Of a DNA stretch of 6,754 nucleotides, positions 1 through 5,430 are shown one piece after another. The stretch lies in assembly GCA_021159425.1 (NCBI GenBank), contig JAGGRU010000023.1, positions 1 through 6,754 on the forward strand. Direction: 5' to 3'. The position numbers and the translations under genes were made by a program. A model generated the notes under the pieces. That model had not been told where the DNA came from, ran no database searches, and worked only from the letters and a program-made list of their open reading frames with translations. Each line of letters begins with the position of its first letter. Position 1 is the first letter of the stretch. This DNA is from Sulfurovum sp. (GTDB taxonomy: Bacteria > Campylobacterota > Campylobacteria > Campylobacterales > Sulfurovaceae).

Positions 1-55
1 AAAAAGTTTTAATATTTTTAAGTCATGAACAGAGCCAAGAAATTTTTTTATGCTA

Positions 56-105
56 TTGGGGATGGGACTTCAATCCCATAAATGAGACTGAAGTCTCATC
101 TCCAA
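56..105. repeat. Inverted pair of REP-like palindromes (BIME-like)
   Basis: Two hairpin-forming palindromes lie head to head, separated by two bases (80-81). The left arm, 56-79, contains ATGGGA-CTTCAA-TCCCAT. The right arm, 82-99, contains ATGAGACT-GA-AGTCTCAT and is followed by ATCTCCAA-type sequence. When the right arm is reverse-complemented, the two 24-base arms match at 20 positions and all four differences are transitions. Two of the differences are a compensatory pair (G-C in one stem, A-T in the other). Each arm starts at its foot with GGGG or GGAG, which resembles the foot tetranucleotide of REP elements mobilised by RAYT transposases. A third copy sits at 5408-5429. The structure is seen directly; the REP/BIME classification is inference, and no transposase is present here. 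Confidence 0.7.
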
Positions 106-301
106 GAAAAGATATTCTTTTAACTTAATGGAGTTGCCCCTCAGAGAACATATTGATATTTACAACTATTAAAATATGCTAATAATTAATATTTTAAAAT
201 ATATTAAAATGGTCTTTTTTTCTGATCTACTCCAGGTTAATAATTATAATAAATTTTATGATGTATAGCAAAGCCCTAAAATGGCTGATCAGGGAGGATA
301 T
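106..301. other. AT-rich non-coding stretch
   Basis: No credible coding region or RNA gene is visible between the REP-like pair and the operator array. The stretch is very AT-rich around 160-260, with runs such as TTAATATTTTAAAATATATT. A small self-complementary CTGATCAG occurs at 285-292. It could hold promoter or curvature signals, but nothing specific can be assigned. Confidence 0.5.
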
Positions 302-445
302 AAAGAACAAATGTTCATAAAAGTAAGAATTGAAACATAAATTAAAGAACACTTGTTCACTTGTGCAGGATTTCATTCTTTTAAAAAAGAACAAATGTTC
401 TTTAGTTCTGTTTCCCTGCCCTTGACAAAAGAACACTTGTTCACT
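302..445. promoter_or_regulatory. Four phased operators for the adjacent TetR regulator
   Basis: Four copies of a palindromic site with core GAACA-NN-TGTTC occur at 305-316, 347-358, 389-400 and 431-442. All four are preceded by AAA. Their starts are exactly 42 bp apart three times over, which is four turns of B-DNA at 10.5 bp per turn, so all sites face the same side of the helix. The central dinucleotides alternate AA, CT, AA, CT. Copies two and four are identical over 18 bp (344-361 and 428-445). Copy three is a perfect 18-bp palindrome (386-403). The sequences between copies are unrelated, so this is not a simple tandem repeat. Position directly before a TetR-family gene, and overlap of the last copy with its promoter, suggest autoregulation; binding by this TetR is inferred. 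Confidence 0.85.
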
Positions 446-450
446 ATAAT
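422..450 (+). promoter_or_regulatory. Consensus sigma-70 promoter of the TetR operon
   Basis: A perfect -35 hexamer TTGACA (422-427) and a perfect -10 hexamer TATAAT (445-450) are separated by 17 bp, the optimal spacing. The fourth operator (431-442) fills most of the spacer, so a bound repressor would block RNA polymerase. Transcription would start near 456-457, giving a very short leader of about 12 bases that is almost entirely the ribosome-binding site AAAGGAG (457-463) before the ATG at 469. Confidence 0.9.
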
Positions 451-468
451 GTCAGTAAAGGAGCTACT

Positions 469-1125
469 ATGAGCGAGCAGAGCGTTACTTCTCCCCTATC
501 CAAGGGAAGCAAAACCAAAGAGAAAATACTTAAACATGCACTTAAACTCTTTTCTGTTAAAGGATATAAAGCAACAACAGTAAGAGATATAGCAGGTTCT
601 ATAGGGATCAAGCAGAGTGCCCTCTATAACCACTTTAAAAACAAAGATGAGATACTTGAGACACTTATACGTGATCTAACCTCCTCTGCCATAGTCACAC
701 TGTTTGATGATAAAGACACTCAGGAGCTTCATAAGCAGGGAAAATCACTTTTAATGAGTATTGCCACCACATTCAAGCTTTTGAGCTTTGACGGGCAAAA
801 TGAGGCACTTTTCAAGCTGTTGATGCAGGAGATCTTTAAAAATGAGCGTATTAGGGAGATATATAATGAACATTTCTACCAGGAGAACGTTAAAAAGCTC
901 TCAGGACTCTTTTTTGCGATGATGCAGGATGATATGATAAAGTCTTCAGACCCTCTGCTTCTGGCAAATGAGTTCTTTTCTCCCCTGTTTTTCTATCAGA
1001 TGCAGGTTTCTTTGCTGAAATTAGATAAAAAATCAACCTCTTCTATTGTTTCTCTCTTTGAAAAACATGTAGAATTGTTTTGGGATAATATAAAAGTTGA
1101 GAGGCAACAAACAAGCCTGTTTTAA
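469..1125 (+). CDS. TetR/AcrR-family transcriptional regulator
   Basis: This 218-residue protein has the TetR-family size and layout. Residues about 17-63 form the DNA-binding domain, with helix-turn-helix sequence TVRDIAGSIGIKQSALYNHF followed by the typical KNKDEIL start of helix 4. The rest is a helical region with no recognised ligand-binding subfamily, as expected for the variable effector and dimerisation domain. The ATG is supported by AAAGGAG six bases upstream and by a perfect promoter just before it. Four palindromic operators upstream, one inside the promoter, indicate that the protein represses its own gene and probably the downstream methyltransferase, DUF2238 and DUF89 genes, until an unknown small molecule binds. 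The family call is firm; repressor role and target range are inferred. Confidence 0.93.
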   Translation: MSEQSVTSPLSKGSKTKEKILKHALKLFSVKGYKATTVRDIAGSIGIKQSALYNHFKNKDEILETLIRDLTSSAIVTLFDDKDTQELHKQGKSLLMSIATTFKLLSFDGQNEALFKLLMQEIFKNERIREIYNEHFYQENVKKLSGLFFAMMQDDMIKSSDPLLLANEFFSPLFFYQMQVSLLKLDKKSTSSIVSLFEKHVELFWDNIKVERQQTSLF

Positions 1126-1178
1126 TATAATGCTAAAAAATATCAAAATAAGAGAATAATTAATATTAAGGAATATAA

Positions 1179-1790
1179 ATGAATGAAAATAGAGTAGATC
1201 ACTTTAAACATAAGTCAAAATCTTGGGATATGAGTTCCATGAGAGTAAAAAATGCAAAAAGTATTGCAGATTTAATAGTAAAAAATATAAACTTTAATGA
1301 CAGTATGGAAATTATGGATCTGGGAGCCGGAACCGGATTGCTAAGTTATTTTATAGCACCTCATGTTAGCAAAATAATTGCAGTAGATAACTCCCCTTCT
1401 ATGCTGGAAGAGTTTAAATCCAAAGCTTTAGAATTTGATTCTCAGACAGAAGTGATTGAAGCAGATATTTCTGAAGAAGAGATAAATAGAAAATTTGACG
1501 GTATTATTTCATCTATGACCATCCATCATGTGGAAGAGACAAAAGCACTGTTTTCTAAACTTTATGGGATGCTTAATGATAATGGATTTATTGCTATCGC
1601 AGATTTAGATAGTGAAGATGGAAGTTTCCATAGTGATAATACAGGAGTACATCATCATGGTTTTGACAGGAATGCACTTGAAAAGCTAGCAAGAGAAGTT
1701 GGATTTAAAGATATTAAATTTGATCACGCCAGTACTATTGACAAACCGCATTGTACTTTTACTGTATTTTTAATGACGGCGGTGAAATAA
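1179..1790 (+). CDS. Class I SAM-dependent methyltransferase
   Basis: This 203-residue protein has a Rossmann-type methyltransferase fold. Motif I is DLGAGTG at residues 47-53. The acidic residue expected to bind the ribose of SAM is D70 in AVDNSPSML, D96 sits in the EAD motif that normally contacts adenine, and the post-II strand is FDGIISSMTIHHV (106-118). The N terminus (HFKHKSKSWDM) resembles small UbiE/COG2226-like methyltransferases acting on small molecules. A His-rich patch HHHGFDR lies near residue 158. The start has TAAGGAAT upstream. The gene lies 53 bases after the TetR gene and one base before the DUF2238 gene, so it is probably co-transcribed with both. The substrate cannot be read from sequence; detoxifying or modifying a small compound sensed by the TetR protein is a guess. 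Confidence 0.9.
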   Translation: MNENRVDHFKHKSKSWDMSSMRVKNAKSIADLIVKNINFNDSMEIMDLGAGTGLLSYFIAPHVSKIIAVDNSPSMLEEFKSKALEFDSQTEVIEADISEEEINRKFDGIISSMTIHHVEETKALFSKLYGMLNDNGFIAIADLDSEDGSFHSDNTGVHHHGFDRNALEKLAREVGFKDIKFDHASTIDKPHCTFTVFLMTAVK

Positions 1791-1791
1791 T

Positions 1792-2406
1792 ATGAAATTT
1801 GTTTGGTTAAGTATCTTTATTGCAGCACTTATCTGGTCAGCGATCAATCCTAAAGATCAGTTTACATGGTTTCTGGAAGTTATCCCTGCACTCATAGGAT
1901 TCATGCTGATCGTTCTGACGTATAAAAAATTCCCGTTAACTCCCCTGCTCTATACTTTAATATTGATACATATGATCATACTGATGGTAGGTGGACATTA
2001 TACTTATGCAGAGGTCCCTCTCTTTGACTGGATCAAAGAAGCATTGGATCAGAGTAGGAATAACTATGATAAAATTGGACATTTGGCACAAGGTTTCATT
2101 CCTGCGATACTTGCGAGAGAGATTTTATTACGCAAACATATCGTGCAAGGCTCTAAAATATGGTTAAATTACATCATTTTAAGTATTGTTTTGGCATTTT
2201 CTGCCTTTTATGAACTCATAGAATGGTGGGTAGCGTTAGGAACAGGAGAAGATGCTGAAGCATTTCTTGGAACACAGGGGTATGTCTGGGATACTCAGTC
2301 AGACATGATGTATGCACTGATAGGTGCTGTTGTTGCACTCATACTTTTGAGCCGTTTACACGATAAACAGCTGGCAAAGCTAGAATCATCAAAAAGGAAA
2401 GTATAA
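1792..2406 (+). CDS. DUF2238 (YjdF-like) inner-membrane protein
   Basis: This is a 204-residue integral membrane protein of full family length, with about six hydrophobic segments (roughly 3-17, 27-44, 50-67, 96-114, 124-149 and 173-190). It carries the conserved DUF2238 blocks seen in Escherichia coli YjdF: GGHYTYAEVP (67-76), YDKIGHLAQGF (92-102), SAFYELIEWW (137-146) and FLGTQGYVWDTQSDM (158-172). The many conserved His, Asp and Glu residues in or next to membrane helices suggest a metal-binding or catalytic site, but the biochemical function of the family is not established. The start codon follows the methyltransferase stop by one base, which implies translational coupling. The C-terminal tail is lysine-rich and probably cytoplasmic. 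Confidence 0.9.
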   Translation: MKFVWLSIFIAALIWSAINPKDQFTWFLEVIPALIGFMLIVLTYKKFPLTPLLYTLILIHMIILMVGGHYTYAEVPLFDWIKEALDQSRNNYDKIGHLAQGFIPAILAREILLRKHIVQGSKIWLNYIILSIVLAFSAFYELIEWWVALGTGEDAEAFLGTQGYVWDTQSDMMYALIGAVVALILLSRLHDKQLAKLESSKRKV

Positions 2407-2407
2407 A

Positions 2408-3235
2408 ATGAATATTAAACCTGACTGCATAGCTTGTTTATTTAACCAATCCCTGAAAGTCACCAAACTCTTGGAATTGGATGATGAAACAAGTAAAAAA
2501 GTATTTGACAGTACTGCACAAATCCTGATCGATCATGATATGAGCTATACGCCTCCGCAGATTGCTAAAGAGATATACCAGGCAATCTCAGACATTAGCG
2601 GTGAAGAAGACCCTGTTGCACGAGCAAAAGAGTATTCGACGCAAGAGGCATTAAAAGTAGATACCTCCTTTATTAAAACCATTCCTGATGCACTTAAACT
2701 GGCTGTCATCGGCAATGTAATCGATTTTGGTGCACAAAACCAGTTTGATCTGAATGAAATGATCCAAAACCACTTTCATCAAGCCTTTGGTATTGATGAT
2801 TTTCCTACATTTGAAAAAGAACTCAAAGAGGCTAAAGAGTTGGTGATCATCGGTGATAATGTCGGTGAGCATATCTTTGACAAAGTGCTGATAGAGACCA
2901 TTAAGAAGAACTATGACATAGAGATCTATTACTTTGTCAGAGGCAAACCTATCATCAACGATGTTACACTCAAAGAGGCTCAGATACTCAAAGACTGTGC
3001 ACAACTCATAGATACAGGTGTTGCAACTCCAGGATATGACCTTAATGAGATCAATGCAGAATCAAAAGCCATTTTCGATCGTGCCGATATTGTATTGGCA
3101 AAAGGGATGGGGAATTTTGAAAGTCTTTATCTGGCAGATAAACGACCTGTCTATTTTCTTTTTGTCGTAAAATGCACAGTTGTTGCCCAAGCCATAGGAA
3201 AAGAGGTAAAAGAGTTGATATTTAAAAGGGATTAA
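2408..3235 (+). CDS. DUF89/ARMT1-like damage-control phosphatase family protein
   Basis: This 275-residue protein matches the DUF89 family (COG1578 type), metal-dependent phosphatases thought to remove damaged or over-accumulated phosphometabolites. Visible signatures are an N-terminal CxxC (C7 and C10 in DCIACLFNQ), GNVIDFGA (102-109), GDNVGEHIFD (149-158) with probable metal ligands D150 and N151, VRGKPIINDVT (177-187), AKGMGNFE (231-238) and VVKC (253-256). These fit the short prokaryotic subgroup with paired N-terminal cysteines. The ATG follows the DUF2238 stop by one base, with AAGGAAA inside the preceding gene. It ends the plus-strand operon and converges on ruvA. The family is clear; the phosphometabolite it acts on, and why it sits with a methyltransferase, are not known. 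Confidence 0.9.
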   Translation: MNIKPDCIACLFNQSLKVTKLLELDDETSKKVFDSTAQILIDHDMSYTPPQIAKEIYQAISDISGEEDPVARAKEYSTQEALKVDTSFIKTIPDALKLAVIGNVIDFGAQNQFDLNEMIQNHFHQAFGIDDFPTFEKELKEAKELVIIGDNVGEHIFDKVLIETIKKNYDIEIYYFVRGKPIINDVTLKEAQILKDCAQLIDTGVATPGYDLNEINAESKAIFDRADIVLAKGMGNFESLYLADKRPVYFLFVVKCTVVAQAIGKEVKELIFKRD

Positions 3236-3249
3236 GCAGAATAAAGAGA

Positions 3250-3267
3250 GACTCAAACTTTTGAATC
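3250..3267. terminator. Weak hairpin between convergent genes
   Basis: The 41-bp gap between the DUF89 gene and ruvA, which are convergent, contains GACTCAAA-CT-TTTGAATC: an imperfect stem of eight positions with one mismatch and a two-base loop. Read on the minus strand it is followed by TCTCTTTATTC, a poor T tract. It may contribute to bidirectional termination, but it lacks the GC-rich stem and clean T run of a strong intrinsic terminator. Confidence 0.25.
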
Positions 3268-3276
3268 ATTAGATAG

Positions 3277-3834
3277 TTACAGTCTTTGTAACTTCTTCAA
3301 CCCTTCTTTTACCAGGGTACTTGTGTCTCCGGAACATCCTGAGAGTGCCTTTTGAATAACATCTTTTTTGAAACCTAAACTCTCCAGAGCCATTACTGCT
3401 TCACCAAGAGCAGCACCATTTTCACTCTCTGTATTTCCATCTACAATGAAGTCAGCCAACTCTACCAAAATACGGCTTGCAGCCTTAGGACCAATGCCTG
3501 GTACACGCTTGAGCATACTTACGTCTTTGGAAGCGACTACTTTGGCAAAAGTACCCGGGGTAAATGTAGAACAGATAGCAAGCCCTACTTTTGGACCGAC
3601 ACCGTTTATTTTCAGAACAGTATCAAACATCTTTTTTTCATTGGTATCCATAAATCCGAAAAGAAGGTTTGCATCTTCACGGATGACCTGTGTGACAAAG
3701 AGTTTTACTTTTGCATCTTGAATGCTGTTTGAAGTGTTAATAGAAACTTGCACTTCATAAATAATACCATTGACATTTAAATGCACAAACGTCGGATCTT
3801 TACGTTCTACTGTACCTTCTATTCCTACTATCAT
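3277..3834 (-). CDS. ruvA: Holliday junction DNA helicase subunit RuvA
   Basis: RuvA binds four-way junctions as a tetramer and loads RuvB for branch migration in recombinational repair. The 185-residue protein shows all three domains. The N-terminal OB fold (about 1-62) starts MIVGIEG and carries the acidic pin E53-D54 in [11 protein letters not shown] domain with two helix-hairpin-helix motifs follows, INGVGPKVG (76-84) and [13 protein letters not shown] (111-123). After an acidic linker comes the C-terminal RuvB-binding domain (about 144-185). An in-frame reading extends upstream to 3912, but the start at 3834 gives the universal RuvA N terminus and is preceded by AAGGA with five bases of spacing; an ATG two codons earlier (3840) overlaps that site. 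ruvB and ruvC are not adjacent. The gene is complete. Confidence 0.96.
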   Translation of the reverse strand: MIVGIEGTVERKDPTFVHLNVNGIIYEVQVSINTSNSIQDAKVKLFVTQVIREDANLLFGFMDTNEKKMFDTVLKINGVGPKVGLAICSTFTPGTFAKVVASKDVSMLKRVPGIGPKAASRILVELADFIVDGNTESENGAALGEAVMALESLGFKKDVIQKALSGCSGDTSTLVKEGLKKLQRL

Positions 3835-3849
3835 CTTCATCCTTCGCAG

Positions 3850-3865
3850 GGTCGGTTTACCGACC
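3850..3865 (-). promoter_or_regulatory. Perfect palindrome in the ruvA leader
   Basis: The sequence GGTCGGT-TT-ACCGACC is a 7-bp perfect inverted repeat with a two-base centre. It lies between the likely ruvA promoter and its ribosome-binding site (CGAAGG, 3841-3846). It could be an operator, or an RNA hairpin in the untranslated leader that affects translation or stability. It is not a typical terminator because no T run follows on the minus strand. The GC-rich stem stands out from the AT-rich surroundings. Confidence 0.6.
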
Positions 3866-3882
3866 AAATTAATATTAAGTAA

Positions 3883-3933
3883 AGTATAGCAATAGTTTTG
3901 CTGTAAATGCAAAAATATGTCATATTGTCATAT
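3883..3933 (-). promoter_or_regulatory. Probable ruvA promoter with tandem upstream repeat
   Basis: On the minus strand an extended -10 element reads TGC-TATACT, with the hexamer at 3883-3888. No good -35 hexamer is present at the usual distance. Further upstream the 8-base sequence ATATGACA is directly repeated with no gap (3918-3933), which would fall at roughly -42 to -57 from a start near 3876. That is a usual position for an activator or UP-type contact. The -10 element and the repeat are seen; their role is inferred. Confidence 0.45.
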
Positions 3934-3998
3934 TTTATTTTAAAAAGAGTTCTCTACAGCCCTACCTGAATTAAAGATTGCTTCTAATCATTCTCTAT

Positions 3999-4919
3999 TT
4001 AGAAACTAAACCCGAATCCCCAGTTAAATCCATCAAGGTTATCACCTCTGACAATATTAACATCAAATGACACTTCACTTACCCAATTATTCAATGTAGT
4101 GGTTCCCAAATGGAAAGTAGTACCTGCTACAAAAAAGTTATCTAATTCCATTGCATCATCCATATCTCCACCAACAAAAACTTCTGAAGCATAGAATTCA
4201 AGCTTAAGAGGTAAGCCGGCAATAGCAGTAACCTCCGGTGTGATCACACCGACTTTTAGTTTGCTTATAGTAGCAGTAGTATCTGTAATAGTAGTATACA
4301 CATCATCTATCTTTGTATTAAAATATCTAATATCCCCTCTAATATAAGGTTCATATTCATTGATCGTCGGATGATATCCTAGAGCAGTAACAAATTCATA
4401 CGTATTGAAGTTATTATCACCGTTAAATACATAATCAACAGCTCTGTCTACCGGATCTGATGAGCTTAAAGGCTGGGGCGTTCTATAATCACCATTTACT
4501 TTAGAGTAAATGTAAGATGCCCCAATCATCATATCTGTATCTTCCAAAATATTCATACGAACACCCCCACCCAACTTCAAGGCATAGGTTCTGATCTGTA
4601 TCTCATCCATACTATTGATATTTCTCAAATCTATATTTTTTTGTTTATATTTACTATACCCAACGCTTCCGTTAACATAAAAATTGTAAAAGTCCGAATC
4701 AGAGTCAAAATGATAGGTCAAAGGGAAGAAGTATGTATCAAGTGTTTCATCTTCATTGGAAAATTCATAGCTTCCTGAGCTGATAATATCTTCAGAGGTA
4801 AAGAAGAGTAGTGAATTAGCTGCTTTAACATATGCATTTTCTGACTCGTTTAAGAAGTCTGCATTTGCCTGCGAGAGAATGAGTGTCGACAGTAATGGTA
4901 GTAGTGTTAATTTTGTCAT
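3999..4919 (-). CDS. Predicted outer-membrane beta-barrel protein
   Basis: This is a 306-residue exported protein. The first 20 residues form a signal peptide with a short lysine-bearing start, a leucine-rich core and an ANA cleavage site before D21. The mature part is rich in alternating polar and hydrophobic or aromatic stretches typical of amphipathic strands, for example DSDFYNFYVNGSVGYSKYK, LKLGGGVRMNI, MMIGASYIYSKV and YIRGDIRYF. It ends WGFGFSF, a terminal Phe-rich strand of the kind recognised by the BAM machinery. No characterised family is recognised; an OmpA/autotransporter-like barrel is the nearest description. The start is supported by TAAGGAA (4924-4930). It lies 13 bases after the small membrane protein gene, so the two are probably co-transcribed. 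The call as an outer-membrane barrel is likely; substrate or role is unknown. Confidence 0.75.
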   Translation of the reverse strand: MTKLTLLPLLSTLILSQANADFLNESENAYVKAANSLLFFTSEDIISSGSYEFSNEDETLDTYFFPLTYHFDSDSDFYNFYVNGSVGYSKYKQKNIDLRNINSMDEIQIRTYALKLGGGVRMNILEDTDMMIGASYIYSKVNGDYRTPQPLSSSDPVDRAVDYVFNGDNNFNTYEFVTALGYHPTINEYEPYIRGDIRYFNTKIDDVYTTITDTTATISKLKVGVITPEVTAIAGLPLKLEFYASEVFVGGDMDDAMELDNFFVAGTTFHLGTTTLNNWVSEVSFDVNIVRGDNLDGFNWGFGFSF

Positions 4920-4932
4920 TGTATTCCTTAAT

Positions 4933-5238
4933 TTAATTGTTTGTATTAGTGTCTTCGATATTTTCTTCTATTGGTACCGTCTTTTTTAGAGATGAATAAT
5001 AAAGCAACACCCCAAAAAGAAAAACCGTAAAAAGAGAGTACGCAAGATACATATCTATATTGAATTTACAAAATCTATCACCTTTTAGAGCATATACCGT
5101 ATATGTATAGTGCTCTCCATAAATAATTTTACCTAACGTAGTAGAGATAATGTGTGTTAACCCATCAGTCAACCACAAAAATAACGAAACTGAAATTAAA
5201 ATTTTCCCTATAGCTCTTTTATTAATGTGATATGTCAT
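4933..5238 (-). CDS. Small two-helix membrane protein, unknown function
   Basis: This 101-residue protein is not recognised as a known family. It has two hydrophobic segments, about residues 10-33 and 63-82. Positive residues flank both outer ends (K7, R8, K12; K85, K86), predicting both termini in the cytoplasm and a loop of about 30 residues (37-62, with one cysteine, C57) in the periplasm. The tail is acidic and Asn-rich. The ribosome-binding site is weak (AGAGAG about 12 bases upstream), and the start region lies at the edge of a GC-rich segment that may be an insertion, so the native 5' end could have been altered. It precedes the beta-barrel gene by 13 bases, suggesting a two-gene unit. 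Confidence 0.65.
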   Translation of the reverse strand: MTYHINKRAIGKILISVSLFLWLTDGLTHIISTTLGKIIYGEHYTYTVYALKGDRFCKFNIDMYLAYSLFTVFLFGVLLYYSSLKKTVPIEENIEDTNTNN

Positions 5239-5430
5239 ACGCTTTTATATCTCTCTTGAATGCTTTCAGTTCTTGTTTTAAAAACTGTCCGTGAGAGAGT
5301 GCTCTGGTATTTCCCAAGTGTAAGGCATACCCTTGCTGACATATGGTAACGTCTCTTCTTAGGATCACAGGGAAGAATGCCATTGGGTGCTTCATGTCCT
5401 CCATAAAACGAGACTGAAGTCCCGTCTCCG
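5239..5430 (-). other. GC-rich orphan segment beginning with a REP-like palindrome
   Basis: By hand count, G+C is about 45-48 percent across 5281-5400, against about 30-33 percent in sampled lines on either side (5041-5100 and 5461-5520). The segment starts one base after the stop of the 5431-6093 gene with a REP-like hairpin. It contains a 60-codon open frame from 5404 to 5222 with internal Met codons; GGAGG lies too close to its second Met. That frame's stop overlaps the start of the 4933-5238 gene by 17 bases. Neither this frame nor an overlapping 84-codon frame (5489-5235) resembles a known protein. I read it as a repeat-associated insertion or decayed coding remnant rather than a functional gene. 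Confidence 0.5.
5408..5429 (-). repeat. REP-like palindrome, single copy
   Basis: Read on the minus strand this is GGAG followed by ACGGGACT-TC-AGTCTCGT, an eight-position stem with one G-U pair in RNA. It matches the right arm of the pair at 82-105, with 19 of 23 positions identical. One difference is compensatory: the T-A pair near the base of the earlier stems is C-G here. It starts one base after the stop codon of the upstream gene, in the sense direction, where REP elements often modulate mRNA decay or termination. No T run follows, so it is not a standard terminator. Confidence 0.65.

Noticed and set aside
311..340. Nine-codon mini-frame after GGGAGG
   Set aside because: It starts inside the first operator, the spacing to the purine-rich motif is too long, and there is no attenuator structure downstream.
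227..436. 69-codon minus-strand frame
   Set aside because: It reads through three complete operator copies and part of the fourth, producing repeated EHLFF-like peptides. The 42-bp spacing is 14 codons, which keeps the frame open by periodicity. No ribosome-binding site or family resemblance.
302..445. Possible miniature CRISPR array
   Set aside because: Geometry of about 18-bp repeats and 24-bp spacers looks superficially similar, but the repeats are too short, are full palindromes with variable centres, and the last lies inside a promoter. Operators explain them better.
2651..3004. 117-codon minus-strand frame
   Set aside because: It lies entirely antisense to the well-supported DUF89 gene and shows no recognisable domain.
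3062..3256. 64-codon minus-strand frame
   Set aside because: Antisense to the 3' end of the DUF89 gene; composition is a shadow of that gene.
3368..3721. 117-codon plus-strand frame
   Set aside because: Antisense to ruvA, whose motifs are unambiguous.
3941..3960. Possible terminator after the beta-barrel gene
   Set aside because: AGAG-AA-CTCT followed by TTTTT on the minus strand has only a four-base stem and is too weak to call.
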